From Pseudomonas costantinii (GTDB lineage: Bacteria > Pseudomonadota > Gammaproteobacteria > Pseudomonadales > Pseudomonadaceae): a stretch of DNA of 64,000 bases. Below the pieces are notes generated by a model, which was not told the origin of the DNA, did no database searches, and was given only the letters and a program-made list of their open reading frames with translations. Position numbers and translations under genes: made by a program. Position 1 is the stretch's first letter. Every line of letters begins with the position of its first letter. Below are positions 1-9,213 of this stretch, one piece after another. The stretch lies in the NCBI RefSeq assembly GCF_001870435.1, contig NZ_MDDR01000006.1:186001-250000 (forward strand), in the 5' to 3' direction.

Positions 1-679
1 GCCTGAAGGCGACTGGGGCAAGGGTTCCGTCGACCTGGTAGAGATTCCGACCGCCGATGAAACCAACGACAACATCGTTGCGTTCTGGAGCCCGGCCGAG
101 CTGCCTAAAGTCGGCGAACCGCTGAACGTCAGCTACCGCCTGCACTGGACCATGGACGAAAAGGCCCTGCACCCGACCGACAGCGCCTGGGTCAAGCAGA
201 CCCTGCGTTCCACCGGTGACGTGAAACAGTCCAACCTGATCCGTCAACCCGATGGCAGCGTGGCCTACCTGGTGGACTTCGAGGGCCCGTCCCTGAAAGC
301 CCTGCCGTCTGATGCGCCGGTTCGCAGCCAGGTCAGCGTTGGCGACAACGCCGAGATCGTTGAGAACAGCGTGCGCTACAACGAGCACACCAAAGGCTGG
401 CGTCTGACCCTGCGTATGAAGATCAAGGACGCAGGCAAACCGACCGAAATGCGTGCGGCCCTGGTCCAGGACATCGTGAAGCCTGAGCCTGAGAAGGTTT
501 CGACCCAAGTGCTCAAGGCTGACAAAGTGCTCGCTAAACAGCACGAAAAGCAGGCCAAGAAAGACGCGAAAGACAAGGAAGCCAAGCAGCCAGAAGCTGC
601 CCCAGCCACACCGGAGCCGGCCAAGACAGAACAAGTCCTGACCGAAACCTGGAGCTATCAGTTGCCTGCCGATGAGTAA
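1..679 (+). CDS. opgG: OpgG (MdoG), periplasmic glucan biosynthesis protein, 5' truncated by window edge
   Basis: The C-terminal 225 residues of OpgG, read in frame from base 2. OpgG is a periplasmic protein needed for osmoregulated periplasmic glucan synthesis, probably acting on the backbone made by OpgH. The visible part carries the end of the catalytic domain and the C-terminal immunoglobulin-like domain (motif [15 protein letters not shown]). The last 45 or so residues form a charged, Ala/Lys/Glu/Pro-rich tail ([17 protein letters not shown]) before the end, which looks disordered. The stop overlaps the opgH start by 8 bp, so the two are translationally coupled. The signal peptide and start lie outside the window. 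Confidence 0.95.
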   Translation, partial: PEGDWGKGSVDLVEIPTADETNDNIVAFWSPAELPKVGEPLNVSYRLHWTMDEKALHPTDSAWVKQTLRSTGDVKQSNLIRQPDGSVAYLVDFEGPSLKALPSDAPVRSQVSVGDNAEIVENSVRYNEHTKGWRLTLRMKIKDAGKPTEMRAALVQDIVKPEPEKVSTQVLKADKVLAKQHEKQAKKDAKDKEAKQPEAAPATPEPAKTEQVLTETWSYQLPADE

Positions 680-3242
680 TTCCCAAGCCACGCCCGAGAC
701 TCTGTCCGAGTACCTGGCGCATCTCCCGATGACTGCTGAGCAGCGCGCCGAACTGGCGGGCTGCACATCCTTCAGCGAACTGCACGAACGCTTGTCGTCC
801 AAGGCCTTCGACGCACCGACCGACGCTGCCCAAGCGTCGGTTGGCCGCCGGCTGACCCTCAACACCGCCGAAGAGCTGCAAGACGCGGAAATGCTGGCGC
901 TCGACGCCAGTGGTCGGGTTTGCCTGAAGGCCACGCCGCCGATTCGTCGGACCAAAGTGGTGCCTGAGCCTTGGCGTACCAACATTCTGGTGCGCGGTTG
1001 GCGCCGGCTGACCGGTCGTACCAACCCTCCGGCCCCGCCGAAGGATGAACGTGTATTGCCGGCGGCGCGCTGGCGCACCGTGGGTTCGATCCGTCGTTAC
1101 ATCCTGCTGGTGCTGATGCTCGGCCAGACCATCATTGCCGGCTGGTACATGAAAGGCATCATGCCGTACCAAGGCTGGTCGCTGGTCGACTTCGACGAAG
1201 TTCGTAACCAGACGCTGCTGCAAACCGCCACCCAAGTACTGCCTTACGCCCTGCAAACCAGCATCCTGATCATGTTCGGGATCTTGTTCTGCTGGGTGTC
1301 GGCTGGTTTCTGGACTGCATTGATGGGCTTCCTGGAGTTGCTCACCGGTCACGATAAATACCGAATCTCCGGTAAAAGTGCCGGCGACGAGCCAATTCCG
1401 AAAGACGCCCGCACCGCGCTGGTGATGCCGATCTGCAACGAAGACGTGCCCCGGGTATTCGCCGGTCTGCGTGCGACGTTCGAATCGGTGGCCGCCACGG
1501 GTGACCTGGATCGCTTCGATTTCTTCGTGCTCAGCGACAGTAACGACGCTGATATCTGTATCGCCGAGCAGCAAGCCTGGCTCGACGTGTGCCGCGAAGC
1601 CGGTGGTTTCGGCAAGATCTTCTATCGCCGCCGTCGCCGTCGCGTAAAGCGCAAGAGCGGCAACCTCGACGACTTCTGCCGTCGTTGGGGCGGTGACTAC
1701 AAGTACATGGTCGTTCTCGACGCCGACAGCGTGATGAGCGGCGAATGCCTGACCAGCCTGGTGCGCTTGATGGAAGCCACGCCGGATGCCGGGATTATCC
1801 AGACCGCGCCACGGGCGTCGGGCATGGACACCCTGTATGCGCGCATGCAGCAGTTCGCCACCCGCGTGTATGGCCCGCTGTTTACGGCCGGCCTGCACTT
1901 CTGGCAACTGGGTGAATCCCACTACTGGGGTCACAACGCGATCATCCGCATGAAGCCGTTTATCGAGCACTGCGCCCTGGCGCCATTGCCGGGGAAAGGC
2001 GCGTTCGCCGGTGCGATCCTCTCCCACGACTTCGTTGAAGCTGCGCTGATGCGCCGTGCCGGCTGGGGCGTGTGGATTGCCTACGACTTGCCGGGCAGTT
2101 ACGAAGAGCTACCGCCGAACCTGTTGGATGAACTCAAGCGTGACCGTCGCTGGTGCCACGGCAACCTGATGAACTTTCGCCTGTTCCTGGTCAAGGGTAT
2201 GCACCCGGTGCACCGTGCGGTGTTCCTGACCGGCGTGATGTCCTACCTGTCGGCGCCTTTATGGTTCTTCTTCCTGGTGCTGTCGACGGCGTTGCTGGCG
2301 GTGAACACCTTGATGGAACCGCAGTACTTCATGGCACCACGCCAGCTGTACCCACTGTGGCCTCAATGGCATCCGGACAAGGCGGTGGCGCTGTTCTCCA
2401 CCACTATCGTGCTGCTGTTCCTGCCGAAGTTGCTGAGCATCATCCTGATCTGGGCCAAGGGCGCGAAAGAGTTCGGCGGCAAGTTCAAGGTGACCTTGTC
2501 GATGCTGCTGGAGATGCTGTTCTCCATGCTGCTGGCGCCGGTGCGGATGATCTTCCACACCCGCTTCGTACTCGCCGCGTTCCTCGGCTGGGCTGCGACC
2601 TGGAACTCGCCGCAGCGTGACGACGACTCCACGCCATGGAGTGAAGCGGTCAAGCGCCACGGTCCGCAAACCGTGCTCGGCTTCCTGTGGGCGCTGTTGG
2701 TGGTGTGGTTGAACCCAAGCTTCCTGTGGTGGCTGATTCCGATCGTCGGTTCGCTGATGCTGTCGATCCCGGTGTCGGTGATTTCCAGCCGGGTCAAGCT
2801 GGGCCTCAAGTCTCGCGACGAGAGCCTGTTCCTGATTCCTGAGGAATACAATCCGCCGCAAGCGTTGCTGTCGACCGAGAAGTACACCCACGAAAATCGT
2901 TGGCACGCCCTGAATGATGGGTTTGTGCGTTCGGTAGTCGATCCGCAGCAGAACGCCTTGGCCTGTGCCCTGGCGACCTCGCGTCACCGCGAGGCGGAGC
3001 CGATCGAGTACTTGCGCCTTGAGCGTGTTCGCCACGCGTTGAAAGTCGGCCCTGCCGGCCTCAACAACAGCGAGCGCCTGGCCTTGCTCAGCGACCCGGT
3101 GGCCCTGGCTCGCCTGCATGAGCAGGTCTGGAGCGAAGGTCATGCCGAGTGGCTCGGCGCTTGGCGTGAATCGATCAAAGCTGATCCTCACGCGCCGTTG
3201 CTGCCGCTGCAACCGCTGTCGTCCCAGGCTCAACCGGCCTGA
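672..3242 (+). CDS. opgH: OpgH (MdoH), glucan glucosyltransferase
   Basis: An 856-residue inner-membrane family 2 glycosyltransferase that polymerises UDP-glucose into the beta-1,2 glucan backbone and moves it to the periplasm. A soluble N-terminal region of about 135 residues precedes the first membrane helices (about 138-160 and 190-220). The cytoplasmic catalytic domain shows LSDSND, LDADS (the DxD metal/nucleotide site) and RDRRW (the Q/RxxRW acceptor motif). A second membrane block of about six helices follows, then a soluble C-terminus. Length is normal for the family. It overlaps opgG by 8 bp and is followed by a strong hairpin, so opgGH is a two-gene operon. Confidence 0.97.
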   Translation: MSNSQATPETLSEYLAHLPMTAEQRAELAGCTSFSELHERLSSKAFDAPTDAAQASVGRRLTLNTAEELQDAEMLALDASGRVCLKATPPIRRTKVVPEPWRTNILVRGWRRLTGRTNPPAPPKDERVLPAARWRTVGSIRRYILLVLMLGQTIIAGWYMKGIMPYQGWSLVDFDEVRNQTLLQTATQVLPYALQTSILIMFGILFCWVSAGFWTALMGFLELLTGHDKYRISGKSAGDEPIPKDARTALVMPICNEDVPRVFAGLRATFESVAATGDLDRFDFFVLSDSNDADICIAEQQAWLDVCREAGGFGKIFYRRRRRRVKRKSGNLDDFCRRWGGDYKYMVVLDADSVMSGECLTSLVRLMEATPDAGIIQTAPRASGMDTLYARMQQFATRVYGPLFTAGLHFWQLGESHYWGHNAIIRMKPFIEHCALAPLPGKGAFAGAILSHDFVEAALMRRAGWGVWIAYDLPGSYEELPPNLLDELKRDRRWCHGNLMNFRLFLVKGMHPVHRAVFLTGVMSYLSAPLWFFFLVLSTALLAVNTLMEPQYFMAPRQLYPLWPQWHPDKAVALFSTTIVLLFLPKLLSIILIWAKGAKEFGGKFKVTLSMLLEMLFSMLLAPVRMIFHTRFVLAAFLGWAATWNSPQRDDDSTPWSEAVKRHGPQTVLGFLWALLVVWLNPSFLWWLIPIVGSLMLSIPVSVISSRVKLGLKSRDESLFLIPEEYNPPQALLSTEKYTHENRWHALNDGFVRSVVDPQQNALACALATSRHREAEPIEYLRLERVRHALKVGPAGLNNSERLALLSDPVALARLHEQVWSEGHAEWLGAWRESIKADPHAPLLPLQPLSSQAQPA

Positions 3243-3247
3243 TTCAG

Positions 3248-3276
3248 ACGCCCCCGAGTGTTCATCTCGGGGGCGT
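3248..3276 (+). terminator. Hairpin downstream of opgGH
   Basis: A perfect 11-bp stem (ACGCCCCCGAG / CTCGGGGGCGT) with a 7-nt loop begins 6 bp after the opgH stop. The U-tract is poor, but position and stem strength fit a transcription terminator. Confidence 0.7.
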
Positions 3277-3427
3277 TCGAAGCGCTGATCCTACAGCGTT
3301 CCCCGCCTCTTCCATTTAACGCTAACTCCTTGTTATTTCGAAACAAAAGACCTTTGTTCGAGACGTATTGCCGTGCCCGTGCCTGGGTTAGCATCGCCCC
3401 CCAAATTTGATTTGCCACGGGGGATTC

Positions 3428-4228
3428 ATGAGCAAAAGGTATTGTTTGGCATGGCTGATCGGCGCTGTCGTATTGATTTACGCAGGTCTGGTGAATGCTG
3501 GCGCCCTTGACGACGCCGTTCGACGCGGTGTGCTTAAAGTCGGCACCACGCCCACTTACGTCCCCTTTGAAATGACGGATAAACAGGGGCGCATCGTCGG
3601 TTTTGAGATCGACTTGCTCCAGGCGATGAGCCGCGCGTTGGGCGTTGAGCTTGAACTGATTGCGGTGCCTTATACCGAGTTGCTGCCGGGTCTGATGGCG
3701 AAGAAGTTTGATCTGATTGGCAGCGGCATGACGGTTACTCAGGAGCGCAACCTGAAGCTGAATTTCAGCGACTCCTTCATCGTGGTTGGCCAAACGGTAC
3801 TGTTGCACCCCCGCCTGGCCGGCATGGTTTCGAGTATTGAAGACCTGAACGAGGCTGGATACCGGATCGTTGCCACTGAAGGCACCACTGGAGAGGCTGC
3901 TGCACAACGCTTTCTGGGGGCGGCTCGTCTAAGTAGTTTCACCACCTCGGAAGAAGCTATACGGCAGGTAGTCGAGGGCAAGGCCGATGCCTTTATTCAT
4001 GACGCGCCCTACAACCTGATCGCGATGACCCGGCCGGAAAACCGCACGTTATTGGCGCTTGAACAACCCTTTACCTTCGAGCCCCTGGCGTTCGGCCTGA
4101 AAAAAGGTGATTACGACAGCCTTAACTGGATCAACCATTTCCTCAATCAGGTGGCACAGGATGGCACCTACGATCGCCTGCACGATAAGTGGTTTAAGGA
4201 CACCACCTGGATGGCGGAGATCGATTGA
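3428..4228 (+). CDS. Amino-acid ABC transporter substrate-binding protein, first of a tandem pair
   Basis: A 266-residue periplasmic binding protein of the SBP_bac_3 family, which captures polar amino acids or related compounds for an ABC importer. The ATG at 3428 is chosen because GGGGG lies just upstream and a classical signal peptide follows (basic start, hydrophobic core, cleavage after LVNA near residue 24). Family landmarks are VGTTPTYVPFEM, GFEIDLLQAM, the GSGMTVTQER stretch and the C-terminal EPLAFGLKKGDYDSLN. It is clearly paralogous to the next gene, but has more changes in the ligand-domain core (for example ATEGTTGEAAAQRF against TSKLGTTGEMIAKKM). The ligand cannot be predicted. 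It lacks its own permease and probably shares the one downstream. Confidence 0.9.
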   Translation: MSKRYCLAWLIGAVVLIYAGLVNAGALDDAVRRGVLKVGTTPTYVPFEMTDKQGRIVGFEIDLLQAMSRALGVELELIAVPYTELLPGLMAKKFDLIGSGMTVTQERNLKLNFSDSFIVVGQTVLLHPRLAGMVSSIEDLNEAGYRIVATEGTTGEAAAQRFLGAARLSSFTTSEEAIRQVVEGKADAFIHDAPYNLIAMTRPENRTLLALEQPFTFEPLAFGLKKGDYDSLNWINHFLNQVAQDGTYDRLHDKWFKDTTWMAEID

Positions 4229-4333
4229 GTGTCATAACTGCTTACACATCAATCAATTGCCGAACACAGGCTCTTGGCTGCACCGTTGTGGGGCTTTTCC
4301 GACATACGCCGATAACATTTACCCGTGAAACCT

Positions 4334-4361
4334 TTGTGACGGGGGACGAGTGAGTTAGGAT
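4334..4361 (+). promoter_or_regulatory. Candidate sigma-70 promoter of second binding-protein gene
   Basis: TTGTGA, 16 nt, TAGGAT, about 65 bp before the ATG. The stretch around the -10 (GTTAGGATCGCACCCC) closely resembles the stretch upstream of the first paralogue (GTTAGCATCGCCCCCC, from about 3387). This suggests the promoter was duplicated with the gene. Confidence 0.45.
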
Positions 4362-4427
4362 CGCACCCCGCAATGGTGCAGCCCTTTTGCGCACCGGCCT
4401 TACAAGAATCGTTCAGGGGACTTGATG

Positions 4428-5225
4428 ATGAAAAAGTATCTTTCGATGCTGCTGCTAGGCGTCACTACGCTGGTCGCCGCAGCTGCGGCCCAAGCCGGAG
4501 CCATCGATGATGCGGTCAAGCGCGGCACGCTGAAAGTCGGCATGGACCCGACCTACATGCCGTTCGAAATGACAGATAAACGCGGTGAAATCATCGGTTT
4601 TGAAGTCGACATCCTCAAGGCCATGGCCAAGTCCATGGGCGTCAAGCTGGAGCTGGTGTCCACCGGTTATGATGGCATCATCCCGGCCTTCCTGACCGGC
4701 AAGTTCGACATGATCGGCAGCGGCATGACCCTGACCCAGGAACGTAACCTGCGCCTGAACTTCAGCGAACCCTTCATTGTGGTCGGCCAGACTTTGCTGA
4801 TCCGCAAGGACCTGGAAGGCACCATCAAGTCTTACAAAGACCTGAACGACGAGAAATATCGCCTGACCTCCAAGCTTGGCACCACGGGTGAAATGATCGC
4901 CAAGAAGATGATCTCCAAAGCCAAGTACCACGGCTATGACAACGAGCAAGAAGGCGTGTTGGACGTGGTCAACGGCAAAGCCGACGCCTTCGTCTATGAC
5001 GCGCCGTACAACGTAGTGGCTGAGAAGAAAGTCGGCAACGGCAAGCTGGTGTTCCTCGACGAACCCTTCACTTTCGAGCCTCTGGCGTTCGGCCTGAAAA
5101 AAGGCGATTACGACAGCCTCAACTACATCAATAATTTCCTGCACCAGATCCGCAACGACGGCACCTACGATCGCATCCATGACAAGTGGTTCAAGAGCTC
5201 CGAGTGGCTCAAGGACATGGAATAA
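4428..5225 (+). CDS. Amino-acid ABC transporter substrate-binding protein, second of a tandem pair
   Basis: A 265-residue SBP_bac_3 protein with a signal peptide ending near AAQA. Possible starts are TTG 4422, ATG 4425 and ATG 4428; the last is preferred because AGGGGA sits 7 nt upstream. Landmarks are VGMDPTYMPFEM, GFEVDILKAM, GSGMTLTQERNLRLNFSEPF and EPLAFGLKKGDYDSLNYINN. It stands directly before the permease and ATPase genes and is the more likely principal binding protein of that transporter. A composite palindromic repeat separates it from the permease, so expression of the downstream genes may be attenuated relative to this gene. Confidence 0.92.
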   Translation: MKKYLSMLLLGVTTLVAAAAAQAGAIDDAVKRGTLKVGMDPTYMPFEMTDKRGEIIGFEVDILKAMAKSMGVKLELVSTGYDGIIPAFLTGKFDMIGSGMTLTQERNLRLNFSEPFIVVGQTLLIRKDLEGTIKSYKDLNDEKYRLTSKLGTTGEMIAKKMISKAKYHGYDNEQEGVLDVVNGKADAFVYDAPYNVVAEKKVGNGKLVFLDEPFTFEPLAFGLKKGDYDSLNYINNFLHQIRNDGTYDRIHDKWFKSSEWLKDME

Positions 5226-5241
5226 GGGCTGACATCGAGTC

Positions 5242-5347
5242 GATCGTTCCCACGCTCTGCGTGGAAATGCAGCCCGTGACGCTCCGCGTCACAAAGCGGA
5301 CGCAGAGCGTCTAGTGAGGCATTCCCACGCAGAGCGTGGGAACGATC
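5242..5347. repeat. Composite palindromic intergenic repeat (GATCGTTCCCACGC type), copy 1
   Basis: It begins GATCGTTCCCACGCTCTGCG and ends with the inverse, CGCAGAGCGTGGGAACGATC. Inside are further inverted units built on GACGCTCCGCGTC and GACGCAGAGCGTC. A second copy with the same outer arms lies at 49953-50061. The structure fits REP/REPIN-type elements common between genes in fluorescent pseudomonads. Confidence 0.85.
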
Positions 5348-5369
5348 TCAATCAATCCCGGAATTCGCA

Positions 5370-6329
5370 ATGAAACAGAAAAAAGCCCAATGGCCCTGGC
5401 ACCTGCTGACCGTGGTCGTGTTGGTTGGCCTGGCTGGCGCGTTGTACTACGCCACCTCGCTGATGTCCTACGAATGGCGCTGGAACCGCGTGCCGCAGTA
5501 CTTCGCCTATCAGGCCGAAACGTCGCAGCGTGCCGCCGACATTTCCACCGTCGTTGAGTTGGTACGCAAAGGCGATGTAGCCGAAGTCACCCTGCGCAAC
5601 GACGCCGGAGTGGAGCAAAAACTGACCGTTGCCGACAACAGTCTGCAAGTTGCACGTGGCGATGACGTGGCCGAAGGCGATGTGGTGGGCGTGACCCGCC
5701 ATTGGGCGCTGGGCCCGCTGATGTGGGGCTTGTGGACCACGTTGTGGCTGTCGGTGGTGTCCGGGATTCTGGGCTTGGCGATTGGTTTGGCGACGGGGTT
5801 GTGCCGTCTCTCCAGTAACCCGACCCTGCGCGACCTGTCGACGATCTACGTCGAGCTGGTGCGCGGCACGCCGCTTTTGGTGCAGATCTTCATTTTCTAT
5901 TTCTTCATCGGCACGGTGCTCAACCTGTCTCGGGAATTCGCCGGGATCGCCGCACTGTCGCTGTTCACCGGCGCCTACGTGGCGGAAATTGTCCGCGCCG
6001 GCGTGCAGTCCATCACCCGTGGTCAGAACGAAGCCGCGCGCTCCCTGGGCCTGAGTGCCAGTCAGTCTATGCGCCACGTGGTGTTGCCGCAGGCCTTCAA
6101 GCGCGTGCTACCGCCGCTGGCCGGGCAATTTATCAGTCTGGTGAAAGACACGTCCCTGGTCTCGGTGATCGCCATTACTGAGCTGCTCAAAAGCGGTCGC
6201 GAAGTGATCACCACCTCGTTTTCGCCGTTTGAAATCCTGTTCTGTGTGGCAGGCCTGTACCTGCTGATCAACCTGCCGCTGTCGAAAATGGCCAGCCGGC
6301 TTGAGCGGAGGCTCGCGCAAAGTGATTGA
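5370..6329 (+). CDS. Amino-acid ABC transporter permease
   Basis: A 319-residue inner-membrane permease of the HisM/GlnP type (BPD_transp_1). The ATG at 5370 follows CCGGAATT. An N-terminal helix (about residues 10-32) is followed by a soluble stretch of about 70 residues, then the usual bundle of about five helices starting near residue 112. The EAA loop that docks on the ATPase is clear ([20 protein letters not shown]). The extra helix plus periplasmic segment makes it longer than typical 220-240-residue permeases. No second permease is present, so it probably works as a homodimer. Its end overlaps the start region of the ATPase gene. Confidence 0.93.
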   Translation: MKQKKAQWPWHLLTVVVLVGLAGALYYATSLMSYEWRWNRVPQYFAYQAETSQRAADISTVVELVRKGDVAEVTLRNDAGVEQKLTVADNSLQVARGDDVAEGDVVGVTRHWALGPLMWGLWTTLWLSVVSGILGLAIGLATGLCRLSSNPTLRDLSTIYVELVRGTPLLVQIFIFYFFIGTVLNLSREFAGIAALSLFTGAYVAEIVRAGVQSITRGQNEAARSLGLSASQSMRHVVLPQAFKRVLPPLAGQFISLVKDTSLVSVIAITELLKSGREVITTSFSPFEILFCVAGLYLLINLPLSKMASRLERRLAQSD

Positions 6330-7056
6330 AGTTCGCGATCTGGTAAAAGTCTTCGACACCCGTGGCCATGTGGTGCGCGCGGTGGACCACGTCACCACCC
6401 AAGTCGCCAAGGGCGAAGTGTTGGTTGTGATTGGCCCGTCGGGTTCCGGTAAGTCAACGTTCCTGCGCTGCCTTAACGGGCTGGAAGAATTCGATTCCGG
6501 CTCGGTGAGCATCGACGGCCTGCAACTGGCCGACCCGAAAACCGATGTGAACGCCTACCGCCGTGAAGTCGGCATGGTGTTCCAGCACTTCAACCTGTTT
6601 CCCCACATGACCGTGCTGGAAAACCTGTGCCTTGCGCAAAAAGTCGTGCGCAAGCGCGGCAAGCAAGAGCGCGAGGCCAAGGCCCTGGCGCTACTGGAGA
6701 AGGTCGGGATCGCGCAGAAGGCCAACGAATTCCCGTCACGCCTGTCTGGCGGTCAGCAACAACGGGTGGCGATTGCCCGGGCCCTGGCCATGGAACCCAA
6801 GGTGATGTTGTTTGACGAACCGACTTCGGCCCTCGACCCGGAAATGGTCGGCGAAGTACTGGACGTGATGAAGACCCTGGCCCTGGAAGGCATGACCATG
6901 GTCTGCGTCACCCACGAGATGGGTTTTGCCCGCGAAGTCGCGGACCGTGTGCTGTTCTTCGATCACGGCAAGCTGCTCGAAGACGCTTCCCCAGCCGAAT
7001 TCTTCGATGCGCCGAAAGACCCACGGGCCCAGGCCTTCCTACGCCAAGTCCTGTAA
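6322..7056 (+). CDS. Amino-acid ABC transporter ATP-binding protein
   Basis: A 244-residue ABC ATPase of the polar amino-acid uptake family. It shows Walker [11 protein letters not shown]-loop VFQHFNLFP, signature LSGGQQQR, Walker [14 protein letters not shown] and the H-loop CVTHEMGF. The start is placed at GTG 6322, which has GGAGG at 6307-6311; a TTG at 6301 in the same frame has no comparable ribosome site. The gene overlaps the permease by 8 bp, so the two subunits are co-translated. With the binding proteins upstream it completes a typical import system. Confidence 0.95.
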   Translation: MIEVRDLVKVFDTRGHVVRAVDHVTTQVAKGEVLVVIGPSGSGKSTFLRCLNGLEEFDSGSVSIDGLQLADPKTDVNAYRREVGMVFQHFNLFPHMTVLENLCLAQKVVRKRGKQEREAKALALLEKVGIAQKANEFPSRLSGGQQQRVAIARALAMEPKVMLFDEPTSALDPEMVGEVLDVMKTLALEGMTMVCVTHEMGFAREVADRVLFFDHGKLLEDASPAEFFDAPKDPRAQAFLRQVL

Positions 7057-7067
7057 TCACCTCACCC

Positions 7068-7167
7068 GTAGCAGCTGTCGAGCTTAAGCGAGGCTGCGTC
7101 GGGCGCGCTGCCGATACAGGCGCGTGTCGCGCCTCACGCAGCCTCGCTGGGGCTCGACAGCTGCTAC
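7068..7167. repeat. Long inverted repeat (GTAGCAGCTGTCGAGC type)
   Basis: The outer arms GTAGCAGCTGTCGAGC and GCTCGACAGCTGCTAC are perfect inverses. Inner arms GCGAGGCTGCG and CGCAGCCTCGC, and a GC-rich centre, extend the fold. It lies between two convergent genes (ABC ATPase and a chemoreceptor) and may also act as a terminator for both. It resembles a REP doublet. Confidence 0.8.
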
Positions 7168-7172
7168 GGTGG

Positions 7173-9080
7173 CTAGAGCCTGAATTTGCCAACCAGCGTC
7201 TGTAAGTCCAGGCTCAGCCTCGTCAACTGAACGCTCGCAGTTGCGGTTTCCTCACTGGCGACTGCCGTTTGTTCCGACACATCCCGCACCGTCAACACAC
7301 TGCGATTGATCTGCGCGGCCACCGCACTTTGCTGCTCGGCAGCGGCAGCAATCTGCGGGTTCATTTCCTGGATGAGCGACACGGTTCGCGCAATCGCCGC
7401 CAGCGCGTCGCCGACGTCTCGGGTCAGGCCGACGCTGTTGTCGGTCAGCGTACGACTGTTGTCCATGATGTCGGCGACCTGTTGTGTGTCGTTATGCAGG
7501 CGGAGGATCAGCCCTTCGATTTCTTCGGCGGACTCTTGGGTACGTTGGGCCAGGCTGCGAACCTCATCGGCCACCACGGCGAAACCTCTACCGGCGCTGC
7601 CTGCGCGCGCCGCCTCGATCGCGGCGTTCAGTGCCAGCAAGTTGGTCTGCTGGGACACTGACTTGATAACGTCCAGCACGCTGCCGATCTTTTGGCTCTG
7701 GCGCTGCAACGCGAGCATCGCCTGGCTGGAGCGTGCCATCTCATGGGCCAGATGATCGATTTGCTCAACGGCCTGCGTGACAATCTGTTCTCCCGCGCTT
7801 GCCTGTTGGTCCGCCTCGCTGGTGGCTGTGGATGCCTGTTCCGCGTGACGAGCGACTTCTTGCGCAGTGGCGAGCATTTCATTCATGGCCGTGGCCATCT
7901 GGTCGGTTTCCTCTTTCTGATAGTTGATCCCGCTGCGGGTCTGTTCGGTGACGGCTGACAGTTGGTTGGCAGCACCGGCTATTTGCCGGGCACTATCGCT
8001 GATACCCCCGATGAGGCTGCGTAGATTGAGCGTCATTTGCGCGATGCTCTGCTGCAACTGACCGAGTTCGTCATGGCGTTCGACCTGAGGGTTGTCACTC
8101 AAGTCGCCGTCGGCGATACGGTTGGCGGTGGTCAGGGTTTTACGCAATGGCACCACGATTTGCCGGGCGATCCACCACGCGGCCAGGCTGCCTAGTAGAA
8201 GCGCGGTCAGGGTGACACCCACCAGCAGCGTGCGGGTTTGGCTCGCTTCGTTGTCGCGCTTGAGGGTCTGGTCCTGGCTTAGCAGGTCGCTTTGTTCGAG
8301 CAATTGGTTGAGCTGTTGCTCTAGGCGATTTTGCACGGCTTCGGTGGTGAGCTGGGTCTCCTTGAGGGCATTGAGTTGCACGCGATAGTCCGCCAGGTCG
8401 GTTTTGAGCAGGGTGGAGTCAACGGGGAGCGTTGTAACGGCGGCCAGGGAGATTTCCAATGCGTCGAGGGTTTGGCTCACGGCCTGTTCGTAGGCGTTCA
8501 GCGAATCGGCTGACCAGGCCGGGCTTTGTGTACGGTCCTGCGCCAGTGCGATGGCTTGACGCAGGTTTTCTAATGTATCCAGGGCCATTTGGTCCTGCTG
8601 GTCGGGCAACTTGCTGGCCAGCTGGGCGAGGGTATCACCCGCCTGGAGCGCAGCATTTTTCAGTAGGGTGCGGGTGTTCTCGCGTCTCTCGATCAAGGGT
8701 GGCAGCTGCGCCAGCCCAGCCTTGAAGCTGTTGATCGACTGAGTCGCCTCTTGGACGCTCAGTTGGTTGTTCGGGTCTTTCAGGTTGCTGGAGAGGTCGG
8801 CGAGATACTGGTCGATCTTTTTAATCTGAGTGCTCATCTTGCTGAGACTGGCAGTGTCCGTGAGGGTGCGATACACGATGCGATCGGCGCGCATAGCCTC
8901 TGCCACTACGGCGAGTTGCCCCAACACAATCAAATTGTTCGAACGGCTGAGTACAGCATTCACGGCTTGCCAGCCGGTAATTGCGATGATGACGCTGAGG
9001 AGCAGCACCTGGCCGAAGCCTAGGGCCAGTTTAAGCGTGACGCTGGTGTTACCCAGCAGGCGGGTCAGCCGAGGAAACAT
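7173..9080 (-). CDS. Methyl-accepting chemotaxis protein, probable helical bimodular sensor
   Basis: A 635-residue transmembrane chemoreceptor. A first membrane helix (about 15-38) is followed by a roughly 250-residue, all-helical periplasmic domain. Then come a second helix ([18 protein letters not shown], near 285-305), a HAMP domain and the cytoplasmic signalling hairpin with the conserved tip [15 protein letters not shown]...[12 protein letters not shown]. Overall length and sensor size match the McpS-type HBM receptors of Pseudomonas, which sense organic acids; the ligand here is unknown. The ATG has GGAGG upstream. The next gene upstream is a paralogue with the same plan, so this is a tandem duplication with diverged sensors. 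Confidence 0.92.
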   Translation of the reverse strand: MFPRLTRLLGNTSVTLKLALGFGQVLLLSVIIAITGWQAVNAVLSRSNNLIVLGQLAVVAEAMRADRIVYRTLTDTASLSKMSTQIKKIDQYLADLSSNLKDPNNQLSVQEATQSINSFKAGLAQLPPLIERRENTRTLLKNAALQAGDTLAQLASKLPDQQDQMALDTLENLRQAIALAQDRTQSPAWSADSLNAYEQAVSQTLDALEISLAAVTTLPVDSTLLKTDLADYRVQLNALKETQLTTEAVQNRLEQQLNQLLEQSDLLSQDQTLKRDNEASQTRTLLVGVTLTALLLGSLAAWWIARQIVVPLRKTLTTANRIADGDLSDNPQVERHDELGQLQQSIAQMTLNLRSLIGGISDSARQIAGAANQLSAVTEQTRSGINYQKEETDQMATAMNEMLATAQEVARHAEQASTATSEADQQASAGEQIVTQAVEQIDHLAHEMARSSQAMLALQRQSQKIGSVLDVIKSVSQQTNLLALNAAIEAARAGSAGRGFAVVADEVRSLAQRTQESAEEIEGLILRLHNDTQQVADIMDNSRTLTDNSVGLTRDVGDALAAIARTVSLIQEMNPQIAAAAEQQSAVAAQINRSVLTVRDVSEQTAVASEETATASVQLTRLSLDLQTLVGKFRL

Positions 9081-9213
9081 GAGGAGCCTCCAAATCAGAA
9101 AGAGCGCTTGGGAACGCTAATTCGATTCGGAGTCATGGCGGGCTGATAATTGCGTAGGACGTTTCACAAGGTGCTGTGTTCGGCGGCCTCGATTAGCCGC
9201 CGCAAAGGGCCGA

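Noticed and set aside
534..2027. Long minus-strand frame opposite opgG/opgH
   Set aside because: Antisense shadow of two clear genes; Arg/His/Gln-rich with no motif.
9182..9201. Hairpin GGCGGC...GCCGCC downstream of the McpS-like gene
   Set aside because: Only a 6-bp stem with no U-tract; too weak to list as a terminator.
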